DNA of 64,000 nucleotides from Sordariomycetes sp. S80-01Y (taxonomy: Eukaryota > Ascomycota > Sordariomycetes), in assembly GCA_037042185.1 (NCBI GenBank), contig JAXQJY010000031.1:2418001-2482000 (forward strand), in the 5' to 3' direction. Under the pieces are notes generated by a model that searched no databases, was not told where the DNA came from, and was given only the letters and a program-made list of their open reading frames with translations. How positions within the stretch are numbered: the stretch's first letter is position 1; every line of letters starts with the position of its first letter. The translations under genes and the position numbers were made by a program. Below, piece by piece: positions 28,606-39,682 of the stretch.

Positions 28606-29670
28606 TTACTCTACGGGCTCTTCCTCCTTGCGCGGCTGCGGTACCGGCTCTGTGAAAGTTACAGGAAGCCGCCTAGTCCTGTCCACCTTGACGTCGAAAA
28701 CGTCGAGCCGCTGGTAGCCACCGACTATGTCGTGATACTGCTTGCCTTCAACGCACTTATCCAGCTCCAGATCAGCGTACAGCACACCCTCCTCGTGCTG
28801 TAAGAAGTCCGTCTCCTCTTTCTGTCCGTCGGAACCGATGGTGTAACCCTTCATCGCGGCGCCGGTGGGATCCAAGAACATCGTAGCCCCCTGCTGTGAC
28901 TGATCGAGCGCCATCTTGACGATGTCGGGACTTGCTGACCCAGCAACGACGGCTTCCTTGGCGTCTTGGCCGAGGAGCCCCGTGCAGAGAACACCAAAGC
29001 ACTTCGCCTCGAAGCAGTGGGCTGCTGCGCGAACGCGGTTGGCAGCCACGTTGTCGTAGTTGGCTTTCCCCTCTGAGCCCATTCGCGTCGGCCAGATCGC
29101 CGGCCACGTCGAGAGATGGACTTGCTCTCCCTGGGCCGCTAGCGCGTACTTGGCCAGGGGATTGGTGTTCTCCCCGCATATCAGGTTGCCGATGCGGCCC
29201 CACTGAGTGTCAGCCACCCGCAGCCCGTGGCCGTCGCCAGGTGCCCACGTGAGCTTCTCGAAGAAGGTCGGGGCCAGCTTGCGATGGTGGACGAGCACCT
29301 GGCCTGTGTTGCTGATGATCAGGTTCGAGTTGTACAGGGTGGCGATGCTGGGGCGCGCTTTCTCCGAGATGCCGATGCTGACCATGATGTTGGCCTCCTT
29401 GGCAGCGGAGCGAATGGCATCAATCTCCTCGCCGTCCGCGTAGACCGACTCTTTGGCCATGCGCCGGAAAAGGTCATGGTTCTCGGCCGGGGAGCGCAGA
29501 GCACTCCATACAGGGAAAGCAGGAATAAACGTCTCGGGGAAGACGACGAGGTTTGCTTTGTTCTGTGCAGCCGATTTGATCAACGCGACGGCCTTGGCGG
29601 TTGTGTCCTTGGCCGAAAGAAAGACGGGCGACACGTGGCACGCGGCAATGCGAATCGAGGAATTCATCAT
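28606..29670 (-). CDS. Nitrilase (carbon-nitrogen hydrolase)
   Basis: 354 aa, intronless, the usual size of fungal nitrilases. The Glu-Lys-Cys triad is visible: Glu46 in FPETFIP, Lys131 in HHRKLAPT and Cys165 in LICGENTNPLAKY. The ENTNPLAKY segment and HLSTWPAIWPTR fit true nitrilases of the aliphatic/arylacetonitrilase type, which turn R-CN into R-COOH and ammonia as helical homo-oligomers in the cytosol. It lacks a signal peptide. The start is one of two adjacent ATGs (29670 or 29667). A CGG-N8-CCG site lies 118 bp upstream, like those in the promoters of the GH3/transporter/regulator group next door, so it may belong to the same regulon. Confidence 0.92.
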   Translation of the reverse strand: MMNSSIRIAACHVSPVFLSAKDTTAKAVALIKSAAQNKANLVVFPETFIPAFPVWSALRSPAENHDLFRRMAKESVYADGEEIDAIRSAAKEANIMVSIGISEKARPSIATLYNSNLIISNTGQVLVHHRKLAPTFFEKLTWAPGDGHGLRVADTQWGRIGNLICGENTNPLAKYALAAQGEQVHLSTWPAIWPTRMGSEGKANYDNVAANRVRAAAHCFEAKCFGVLCTGLLGQDAKEAVVAGSASPDIVKMALDQSQQGATMFLDPTGAAMKGYTIGSDGQKEETDFLQHEEGVLYADLELDKCVEGKQYHDIVGGYQRLDVFDVKVDRTRRLPVTFTEPVPQPRKEEEPVE

Positions 29671-29787
29671 GTTTCGGTAATAGAGTCTCTGCGTTGAATC
29701 GTGCTTGAAAGGTTAGCAGAGACACGAGACTTTAAGGGTCCGGATTCGTAAAGCGGCAGCAACCCAAACACGGTGGCCCGGGGAGGG

Positions 29788-29801
29788 CGGGACAACTTCC
29801 G
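29788..29801. promoter_or_regulatory. CGG-N8-CCG site upstream of the nitrilase
   Basis: CGG-GACAACTT-CCG, 118 bp before the nitrilase ATG. It shares spacing and the CTTCCG half with the site at 21544. Confidence 0.45.
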
Positions 29802-30337
29802 CTTTTCCCGCCAGCCGTGCCGCCCTTCGTCCATCAAGTCGATAACACAAGGACTCAGATTACAGCTTGGCAGGTGCCGCTACGTTTTGTTGTGCTGCTG
29901 CAGTGGAGGTGGTCATCGCAATCTCAAGGAGGAGTCTAAAAGAGCCAGCCTGGGGAGTTGAACAATGCATTTCTTCTGGGCCCAATTCTCGTATAGAGCT
30001 TCGTGCAGCTGTGGGCAGATACTTGGAGTATACGGGGCGAAATGATGTGTAGTTCCCTAGTTCCATATCATGTTCGGCACACTCAGTAATCAACCAACGC
30101 AAACCTCACAGAAGGCGCTGGTTTAATTGGTAAGTCACAGAGTCGACGGCTGAGAACGCTGCTTGAAAGAATATCAACGCCTTACCATTTTTCCAAATGT
30201 CATGGAATACGCTTCAGACCAGACATGCGTTCTTGTAGCAATAGAAAGTGCTCCTTGTCATATATAAGGTAATAAGGTAGCCAAGTTCAAAATCCATACG
30301 AGCCCGAACTTCGAGGCGGCACGACGTATCCGTACCT
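29802..30337. other. Intergenic
   Basis: No supportable gene; nitrilase promoter on the left, chitinase 3' flank on the right. Confidence 0.3.
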
Positions 30338-33300
30338 CTAGCCGCAAGTGCCGTACTTCTTCGGGGCTTTGTTCCAGCCCTCCACCGACTCTGACCACCG
30401 CGCCACGTAGGTGCTGAACTCGGACAGCTCCATGTAGGTGGTCGAGCGCTTGATTTTCGCGGCGGACGCGACGTTGTTCACGTCGCGAATGCTCCGCCCG
30501 CTCATGATGAAACCGAAGATGCTCATGGGCGCCGACTGCGGGTCGGTCACGATACCGTAGATACCCATGCCCGTGCCGCCCAGCTCGCTCAGATATACGG
30601 CGATGCGGCCGATGGTCTGCATGCCCGCGGACGCCAGTGTCGATCCGGCGCCGCCCAGGAGGAACAGGAACCCGGAGAGCAAGTTTAGAATCAAGGTCTT
30701 CTTCTCTGCTTCCTCGATCTCCTTGGCCATTTCCACGACATTTTCCATAAACGTTAGGGATTCTGCGAAAGCAACCGTCAGAAAGAGCATACGCTGGGAG
30801 AGTTCATAAGCTTACCTTGGATCATGAGGACGGGCAGTAGCACGGCGTCGATGAGGTCGCGGGCACTGTCCTCGTACACTCCTTCGAGGATCTCAAAGGA
30901 GTCTGTGGCCAGCGGCTCCATCAGTATGGTGCTGTTCTTGAGGGATTGCTCGACCACATCTTTCGGGTTGACAACGTCGCCCTCCTCAAAGCCGTCTCCG
31001 ACTCCGGGCTTGTCGAACCAATACCCTTCGTAGTAGCACGGCTCAGACATCCCCTCGACGCCGTTGTATGCGTATTCTCTTGCGCAAGAGGCGCTCAGGT
31101 GCGTGTTGGGTATCCTGCCGTACTCGGACCAGATAAAGTCATCTTTCGGGGCACCAGTCTCTGCCGTGATGGCCCCCCACCACTCATCCTCCTTGTCTTC
31201 TTTCAACTTCCAGCGAATGGATTGTTTCCAATCATTGCCACCGCTGGTGTCGGGAGGACAGGTCTTGGAGAGTTGAACGAATTCCGAGCCGTCGTCATAT
31301 GGCGATTCGATGTTGCATTCTTCGAGGCAGTCGTTGCAGTTGGCTTCCAACATGTGCTCGCAATTTGTGCAGCACCAAACCTGCTTCGTGACCTCGCAGT
31401 CAAAGTACTCCTTCCCATGTTCCTTGAGGAAGGTATAGACAACAGAGTTGGACTCGGAGACCAGGTACTCTGCGTACGTGTCGAAGTAGCCGTCGTACCC
31501 GTCGTCCAGGATCTCATGGTAGCGATCCAGCGCCTTCTGCAGCATGTTGTGAAGGACAGGGGTCATGTACTCGGCAACGCAGTGCGTGGGCAGCTCGTTC
31601 CTAAAGTCCAGGTTGTTGATCTGGTCCAGCGTCGTTGGCGAGTAGAAGCAAGGCTCCAGCTCGTCGCCCGCATCGGGGTTGGGGGTGAACTCGGGGGCGT
31701 CTGTGCCGTCTCCTTCATTCTCGTCGTCGCCTCCGTCTCCGCCGTCCGAACCGTCGCATCCGCTTTGGCAGCCGTCACCGCAGTGGACAGTAGAGTTGCC
31801 ACAGTAGCCGCCTGACGAGCAGCAGCTGCCTTGCGGCCAGTCGCCGCAGGTGAAGTCGTGGAAGCCTGCGCCGCAGCGTCCGGTGGTTGTTTCGCCCCCG
31901 GTCTGGCATTTTCCAGAGATGCAGGCAGCGCCGCAATGGCCGTCGGTCGATCCGCACCATCCCGTGCTGGAGCAGCAGTCCCCAAAGCCACTGTCTGGAC
32001 AGGTTGCACCGCCATTGTCTGGGCCACATCTGCCGTTCGTGCTTACTGGCGCGTCGTTGCTATCGCCTTCGCCCGAGTTGAAGTCGACCGACCACGCCAT
32101 GAGGCCACCAAAGCAGTTGTCGTTGGCGAAAGCACGCTTGAGAGCTGCCGTCTCATCGTCATCATAGCCTTACGGCGTCAGCACAGGAAGCAAAGAGTAA
32201 GGCAGCAGTCCTCCGACCTGTGTGTTGCACGTCGTAGGAATGGAATCGCGGCTCAACTTACCGATCCACTGATCGTCCCATACAAGCTCCTTCATGCCGA
32301 TCTCGGGAAGCATGTTGGACTTTGCCTCGCCTGCTTCGATCATCTGCTGGATCTCCACAAGTGAGAGGACACCGGCGCTGTTCGTGCAGCGCCCGGGTCT
32401 GCTTGGGCCAGAAAAGGGGCACCCGAGGGTGTTGCAGGACGGATCAGACAGGGTGTAGCCTCTCCCGTACCAGGCAATACCTATGTCGATCTTGGCGGGG
32501 TCGACGCCGGCATACGCCAGGGGCAGGGTGTTGTTGGCGATCTCGTTGATGTTGGCCTGGCCGCGAACGATGGAGCCAAGGGCATCCACGTCTGCGTCCC
32601 AGAAGCCGTGCAGGTCGTATGCCTAGTTCAGAGTCAGAAAGTTACGGAACGAGAAGAACCACAAAGAGCTCGGCTTACCATAAAACCCTTCAAAATATTA
32701 GCTTAGGTCAAATAAAGTGCAGAGAAGACGTACCATGTGGTCCACGTAGGGGTCGAGACCTGCCACATCGAAGTACCGCAAGTACCAGTAATCGGGGGCG
32801 AGGGTGAGGCTGATTCCATACTTGGTACCGAAGGCCTCGCGCATTTCCCTTACCAGAGTGACAAAGTTGGCAATGTCGGCCCGCGAACCGCCTCGCTCGG
32901 GCGTTCCTGGATACTCCCAGTCGAGGTCGACGCCCTGGAAACCATAGTCCATCATGAAGTCGATCAAGGACTGGATGAAGATGGCTCGCTTGGACTGGTC
33001 GGCACAGATATCCGCCCAAGTGGTCGCCGTCGCCGCGTCGGGCTCGCTGAACGCCCATCCGCCGACGGCGATCCAGGTCTGCAGATTCCTACCTTGGCCC
33101 CTGAGCTTGGTGAACTCCCGCATGAGGTCGGCGTCGCCATCGTCCCAGGGCGTGATCTTGTACGTCCCGGGGTCGATGGATGCAAATGCAAAATAAAGAT
33201 GCGTGTAGCCCGTGGTCTTGATCTGCGAAGGGGAGATCTTGTTGCAGGCTCTGTCGCGGACGTTGGAGGCTTGGTAGTACCCAATCATGCGACCAGACGC

Positions 33301-33955
33301 CGTCCCGGAGCCGGAACCACACTTCTCAGGCCGCACGATCTCACACTTGCCGTACCCTTCCTGACATAGAGCCCATTCGTTAGGGCCGATGCAGTGTACG
33401 TCGGCGGTTCCGCACCATCCGCTGCGATCTCGTTAGCAGGTTGCGGTCGCCAGAGTCGAGAGCAGCTCACCCCCAGGAGCAGCAGAGATCAAGCCCGCAC
33501 GCAATGTCTCCGCCCTCAGAGAACTTTCCGCACATGGCCGTGGCGTCGCAGTTGCTCTGGCAGCCTTCGCCGCAGAAGTCGGGGCCGTAACCGCAGATCC
33601 CGTCGGATCCGCAGCAGCTAGAATCATGACGCCGGTCAGCTTCGGCGAGAAGGGCATCTGCTGTGCCAGGTCAAGCATACCTGTGGTCAACGCATTCGCC
33701 GTCTTCGCAGAGAAGAGCGCCGTCTCCGTTCTCTTCGCGCTGCCTCTTGGAGAGCAACGACGTTGGGTCCCAGGCGCTCATCCCGTGTATTAGATCTCTG
33801 GCGGCTAGGGTCTCATTTTCCGGAACCTGGAGCTCGAGCCATTGAGACAGGGCATCTTCATCTGAGGCGGCATGGCCTTGGTGGGTGATGATAGCCAGGC
33901 TCGCCGGGGCCAGGAGCAGCAACGAGAGCGCTGCACGCGAAGGGGAAGAAAACAT
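30338..33955 (-). CDS. GH18 chitinase, subgroup C type, with four CBM18 modules (seven exons, 1085 aa)
   Basis: Secreted chitinase. Exons: 33955-33681, 33617-33471, 33421-32734, a 9-nt exon 32687-32679, 32622-32262, 32168-30816 and 30762-30338; 3258 nt in phase. A signal peptide (MFSSPSRAALSLLLLAPASLA) is followed by two hevein-like CBM18 modules (CCGSDGICGYG.. and CCSWGGWCGT..). The GH18 barrel has DLDWEYP with catalytic Glu310, then AYDLHGFWD and LMAWSVD. Two more CBM18 modules follow (CCSSTGWCGS, CCSSGGYCGN), then an acidic linker and a 500-residue Cys-rich extension with a hydrophobic segment near the C-terminus. Related subgroup-C chitinases share this plan with the yeast killer-toxin alpha/beta subunit and act on fungal or insect chitin. 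The gene looks whole. It is divergent from a secreted protein gene at 35179. Confidence 0.88.
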
Positions 33956-35178
33956 GATGGGCGGTTTCCGCAAAACCGAGGCTTGGAGCCCAAAATGTCA
34001 GGTATTTGACGGAACCAGACGACTCCTTGCTAATGAGCCCTCTGACGATTCGATGTAGGAATTGTAGACGCTGAATGGGCTGCCATGAGTTATGTAAATA
34101 CAGAGGAGATGCTCCCGCTGTCAGCACGTGAGCAGCCCCTTCTCGTGACAGTGGACAGGTTCCGAGTCCTATTTTTCCATTAGCTAGGGGCCCTACTGTG
34201 TGCGGGTCGTCTCGTTCCTCGGCAAGGAAAAATACTACAATCTGCACCCCAAAACTAGGTCTACCACGTGGGAGTCCGAGGGTCTTGCTAGGCAGCAACG
34301 TGCCAAGGTCGGGCATGTGGGGAATTGGTACTGCTTTTAGCAACCGGTCCGTCCAAATCTAAAGGCCTGGAAAGTTCAGTGCATGACCAAGCCGGCAGCC
34401 CTCGGTGCTTCGAGCAGCCGCCAAGCAGTCGAAGGATTCGAAATTGTCGCAAGCGCGCTTCAAAGCCACCAATATCGTCCTTAATATGCGTCGCGCTGCT
34501 CTGTTGTCGCATTGTAAGGGTCCAAAAAGCACTACATGAGGGCCGAGGCTTGGCCGCATGGCGTTAGCTACTAGCTGTGGACCGCGTGGAAATTAAAGCA
34601 GGTCCATTTTGGTCGAAAGAGGAAGGCCGTTCCAACAACTATGTCTTGTCTAGCTTGAAATCAATCTGATATACACCCTAATTATAGTGCCTGCTCGGAC
34701 TCGTCTCACGGCCAAGCAAGCTACGGATGCAACGGCATTGGTGATTAAACGCTTCCCACCGGAAATCCATCATCTCGGTCTCGACGTACGCAGATTTTGC
34801 TTGCTCATCATGCGATTCGCAAGCGACTTGTTCTTTTGGATTTGAATCCGACATGTGCCCGCTGCCCTTCTCTGAAATCAAGGCTGTCCACTACTTAACT
34901 TTGTGCCTTCCTCAGACTGGCTTATAGGCGACCCCAGGAGTCCTTGACAAGGAGCCTTCGCCGTCTCGTTACCGTAAGTCGCGTTCGCTGGACCCAGCAG
35001 CAGCCCACATACCTTCGGGTTCGGCCGCTGGAATGCATGATGGAGTTATGGCTAACATAGCCGCAGCGACTCGGCCTGAAGCTGCCACCACTGAGCCCGT
35101 GTTGTTGATGCCAGACTGTTGCACTTGAGTATTATTTGCTGCTCCGATCTGCGTCTGCAAAGACATCTTTCACGCAGT
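33956..35178. promoter_or_regulatory. Shared 1.2-kb region between chitinase and secreted-protein genes
   Basis: Head-to-head spacing with no supportable gene inside; presumably it holds both promoters. No clear TATA box or operator was picked. Confidence 0.35.
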
Positions 35179-35964
35179 ATGAAGGTCCTCGCTGCCCTGC
35201 TGGGTGTTTTGGCCCTTATTCAGCCTTGCTTTTCTTCCGAAGCGGCAGAAGCGGCGGAGATCCTCTACTTCTACACCGTCTACGACTTGGATGTCAAGGT
35301 TTGGGGACCGGGTCACGGCTATGTCGCGCCGGACTGCGAAGGCAAGTCCCTTCCCGACGGGGAGTGTACGCTCGACGAGTTCATCAACTTCATCCGCTTT
35401 GGGGACGCGTCGTCCGGCGAGTCGTACTACGACCTGGAGGGCGGCTTTCAATTCGTGCCCGGAGCTGTCGCCGCCATCGTGATTGCTCTCCGCGACATTG
35501 TTCAGAATTGGGACTTTGTCGTTGGCAACGTCGTCAAGAACCGCAAGACCGCCGTCGGCCTCTGGGACGACCTGGCTCAGATCATCGATGCGGACCACGA
35601 GAGAGCCAAAAAGAGGAACATTGGTGTCACGCGCCATCTCACGAATGCCGCCACCGTTCTCGGCGCCGCGGTTGACTTCCGCCAGGCCGCCCTCAGCGAA
35701 AACTTCATCGACCACATGAAGAGCCAGGTCAAAGATGTCATCTGGAATACCGTCAACAAGGAGAGCGACTACATCAAGGCCGGCTACAACAAGCTCAAGT
35801 GGCAGGCTACGGTCGAGGCTAACCCTGACCTGAAAGACCCCAAGACCGACATGTACAAGAACGTCATCAAGGCTGTCAAGGGTTTTGACCAGCTGGACGG
35901 CACAATGCATGACAAGACTATGGCCATCAACGCGGCCAATAGCTTCAGAACGTGTTTGCGATAA
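35179..35964 (+). CDS. Secreted hypothetical protein, 261 aa
   Basis: From the ATG at 35179 the product has a clear signal peptide (MKVLAALLGVLALIQPCFSS), so the longer frame from 35119 is not used. The mature part starts with an aromatic/Asp stretch (ILYFYTVYDLDVKVWGPGHG), has two Cys in a short loop (DCEGKSLPDGEC), and is then mostly amphipathic helix, with VPGAVAAIVIALRDIV as the most apolar segment and a final Cys. I do not recognise a family. It is intronless. Divergence from a large subgroup-C chitinase suggests co-expression and perhaps joint action outside the cell, which is inference only. Confidence 0.8.
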   Translation: MKVLAALLGVLALIQPCFSSEAAEAAEILYFYTVYDLDVKVWGPGHGYVAPDCEGKSLPDGECTLDEFINFIRFGDASSGESYYDLEGGFQFVPGAVAAIVIALRDIVQNWDFVVGNVVKNRKTAVGLWDDLAQIIDADHERAKKRNIGVTRHLTNAATVLGAAVDFRQAALSENFIDHMKSQVKDVIWNTVNKESDYIKAGYNKLKWQATVEANPDLKDPKTDMYKNVIKAVKGFDQLDGTMHDKTMAINAANSFRTCLR

Positions 35965-38022
35965 AGGGTTCAAAGTTCGTATCTCTTCAATGGAAAAGTC
36001 CTGGCGGCCCGGTCGCGCGTAAGGAAATGCGTTCTCGTAAAAAGCATGCATGTCGTAACCTGTGAGATCTGCATTCGTACCCAAGGGCGAACTCCGTGTT
36101 GGCGGACGCATGGCGATTTCGGCCCAAAGCTGCAACAAAGGAATCAGTTAAGATTTGTTGCAGGCCTGGGACAGATGGGTCCGTTTTACGCGCTTTTTCT
36201 TAGGGCAGCTGCCTATACATTTACTAGAGTGTGCCGCCAAGTACGACACAGAGGTCTCACGTCGAAACCTCGCACGGGAAACATCAGTGGCTTATAGGAG
36301 GTGTCAACCCGATAGTGCCTGAGCAATCTCCCGGCAATGCATGTCTCAGGTTTCTACCGCCTGCCTGCTCAGTCGCCGACGGGGGAATGTCTGGGTAAGG
36401 CCAAGATAGGCGATCAGGAGACCTCTACCCCGTCAATAAGTACCATATGCTGGCTAAAGAAGATCAATACACTCCTGTTTCGTGTAAACTTCCCTACAAG
36501 ACCATATATATTTCCTTACTAGTATCTTTTGTAAGCTTAGACTGGGACACAGAGGCTAGAGTCCAGCGACCACATCCTACGAAGCCCAAAGGTATAAGAT
36601 CCGCAACTACCCATCCTTAGATAGACTACCCTTTCGCTTTCTCTAAATTCTATTCAACGCCGAAAACATGTTCGCACAAGGACTAGTAACCGACACCTCT
36701 ACCTAGCGGCCCTTAGAGGGCACCCACCGTGAGGCGTTCTATAGTGAAGGCGTCTCTTGAATAAGTCCACGAGTGGTTCTTATAAAAACGCCTAGGTAGA
36801 CAAGGACCTTCATCTTTGTCTGTTTCCTCCATCGAACTAGACCTTTTAATTAACTAACCACATTGGCGGGTGGTATAGCGATCGCTAGCGGTACCCTCAC
36901 TGTCATAAAGGATCGCAGCCGCCATTGCGTTCGGAGCTTTCCGCCCGTGAATACACCACTACCAGCCCCGTGTCCCAATGCCAGACGCGAATGGATCCGA
37001 GAGAGTTCATCAGGACGTGCTGGCTTCACATGGTGCAGCGCAGTCCGGATAGCCGCCGGCACCTCGAGGAATGACGGATCACAACTATCTGGCGCCTAGC
37101 TGTACCGTCTCTGAAGGATTCCAAATCCTCATTGATTTCTCTGGATGGAGCGGATGTCTGAAGCTCTTGACGGCCTTGTATCCAGCCTTTTGGTTCTTTG
37201 GTCATGAAATGTGTCTTTCCCCCTTCCTGAATTCACGATAGACGATCGGAAGGATGAGCGAAATATGCAGATAGTTATGTTTCTTGTGTTTCGAGGAAGG
37301 TTGGAGAGACAAGACCCATTGCAGGTCAATGTATGATGCAGCGCGTTGGACTGAGAGGAGCCACTAGAATTAAGGGGACCAAGCTTGAGACCAGAACTCA
37401 TCCCGGGATATGCTCCAATGCTGCCGCAACGCACAGATTCGGCAGCGGATCGTGGACCAATAGCCGACCCCGATCCCAGGTGGGAAAGGATGGTGCCTCA
37501 GCGGCGTGGGGTTCTTCGTGAGAGCGGAAGGGTTCCGATCTGCCACATGCACCGTGCATCGGTATCACTGTTGGACAGGGGTAATCGTACGTGGTCGGTC
37601 TAGTGATGGGAGGGCTCTCACTCGAGAAAATAGCATGAATTTCGACATGGTTTCTGTTTGAGGTTGAACTCATAGGAAGTCGCCTAATTACATAGCCATG
37701 TTATTCCTTCGAGGGCCGATAGACGCTCTACATCGCGTCGATAAGAAAGCTGAGCGTTGACCCACGGCTTGTCTTAGCTTGCAGGGGTCATGATTCCGCG
37801 GGGTCCTTTTGCCAAGACACTTGGTGGAAGGGCGGAAAGTCACACTCGGAAAGGAAATTTGCGTGCTGTCTTCACGAAGCCAGAGTGAAAGAGCCGGGAG
37901 AAGAGGGCAGATTTGGGATCCCTGCTTCCGTGACCGGTGGCCCCCTCTCTGGAAATGTTGCCGCACACTCAGTCACGACGCCTCGCAGCAGCGGCGCTTC
38001 GACCGTCACCGCGTCAAACACC
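35965..38022. other. 2-kb intergenic region
   Basis: No gene supportable on either strand. The part 36300-36840 is AT-richer with many stops and may be worn repeat DNA, but I see no terminal repeats or protein similarity. Confidence 0.25.
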
Positions 38023-39682
38023 ATGTTCACTGCACTCAAGTGCGCGGCGGCGCTCGTGCTGCTCGCATCGACGACTCTTGCTGCCGATGTCGAGTACATA
38101 ACCGACATTCCCGAGTATAGCATCCTGCCGCCGTGCGTCGCCGAAGTTGTTTCGTACGCCATCGCCGCGGAATCAGCCTTCGGCGACTGCGTGGAACGAG
38201 ACGGACAGACAGAGTTGCAAGAGTGCATCTGCTCCAACACTGCGCGGCATAGCGCGATCTCCTCATCAATCGTCAGCGATGTGTCGTCCTCCTGCGGACG
38301 GACCGCGACGGAGGACCAGCAGAGCGCGAGCAAGATGTACAAGAAGTACTGCGATCCGGACTTTGACGTAGACTTCCAGACGCCTTCGATGAACATCGTC
38401 AACGCATACATCACCGACCTGAAAGAGATGGACTGGTTGGCGCCGTGTGCAAGCGCGGCGCTGTCCGGCGCGGTCATGGCCGAGGTACGCAGGTGAAGGA
38501 TATAGGATGCCGTGGAAGCTAACAGGTCAAAGTCCCAGTCCAGGTGCCCGACAGATGCCAGCTTGATGGCGCCCTGCGTATGCAGCAAGCGCGGCGTGGC
38601 CCAGGACGTGCGCACGACCATCAGTCGCAGCGTGCGATACTCGTGTTCAAATAACGAGGATGTCACGTCGGCTTACGACTTCTTTGACGAGTACTGCGCC
38701 ATGAACGACGGCACGACGGATTTCGCTAAGCCTGAGAGCCCTCCCGGAGACAGTGGGTTTATGGTGCAAGTCCGGCCTTCAATCCACGTGCTGACCTTGA
38801 CCAGTGTCTTACTACATCACCGCTTTGCCACAATACTCCTCCCTCGACGAATGCGCTCAAAGCGCTTTGTCGTCCGTCGTCCTCGCGCAGACCAACTGGC
38901 AATGCGCTTCTGGACCGCAGGCTCTTGCGTCGTGCGTCTGTCTCAAGTCGGCCATGAGCAACTCCATCAACCGTGAACTGACCAGCGAGGTCAAGAACCT
39001 CTGCGACAACACAGCCACAGATGCTGTTTCCTCTGCGGAGGAGGTCTGGGACTTCTTTTGTAGGGCCGTCAACAACGAAGCTGTTGCGCAGGTCACCGAG
39101 TCGATTTCGCAGACGGCATCTGGGGGAACTGCTGAGCCACACTCGGGCTCCGACAACCCAAGCCCCTCCGAGACCGGTGCTGGAGCCCTCGATCCCCAGG
39201 ACAATGAAGATAGCAATGGCAGCGGCGGTGGGATGAACAGGACAGCCGTCATCGTGGGAGCCGTTCTCGGCGGCCTGATCGGCGTCGCACTTATCATCGG
39301 GGCTGTCCTCTTCATCCGTCGCAAAAAGAACGCTAAAGCGCAACAGGATAGCGCCTCAGCTCCGCCGGAGTACCTCGGCCACCCGGAGCTCGACGGAAGC
39401 AGCTCAGAGGTTGGTGCTGGCAAAGCTGGCGTCAGCGAAGGGGCAGCGGAGCTTTCGCCGGATAGCCGCAGGCCTGAGCTCCAGGCCCACTCGCATGGAG
39501 ACCGTCTGATCCCGTTCCATGAGCCGCATGAAATGGATGGTACAGCACCCGCTGGCTGGTCGGCGCACAGCCCAACTAGCAACGTCTCGCCTTTGTCTCC
39601 GGATGAGAGACTTGATGGGGCAAATTGGCAGACTCGGACGACAGAGGCGTACGAGATCGATTCAAGGCCAATTCAGAGTTAG
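38023..39682 (+). CDS. Single-pass membrane protein with three six-cysteine extracellular modules
   Basis: Three exons: 38023-38484, about 38533-38752 and 38805-39682 (519 aa, phase kept). A signal peptide (MFTALKCAAALVLLASTTLA) precedes three homologous modules. Each starts with a PxYSxLxxC or LAPC motif and has the pattern C..C..CxC..C..C (ECIC, PCVC and SCVC in the three). A Ser/Thr/Gly-rich stalk, one membrane helix (AVIVGAVLGGLIGVALIIGA), an RRKKN stop-transfer and a Ser/Pro-rich cytosolic tail follow. The layout recalls CFEM or sensor-type surface proteins, but CFEM has eight Cys, so I leave it unnamed. The first intron's acceptor (AAAG) was chosen by alignment with modules 1 and 3; a rival choice adds a few residues. 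Confidence 0.8.

Noticed and set aside
30946-31815. 289-codon plus-strand frame over the chitinase tail
   Set aside because: Antisense shadow of a Cys-rich coding exon; no independent features.
35170-36138. 322-codon minus-strand frame over the secreted protein at 35179
   Set aside because: The plus-strand frame has a clear signal peptide; the minus frame is low-complexity and featureless.
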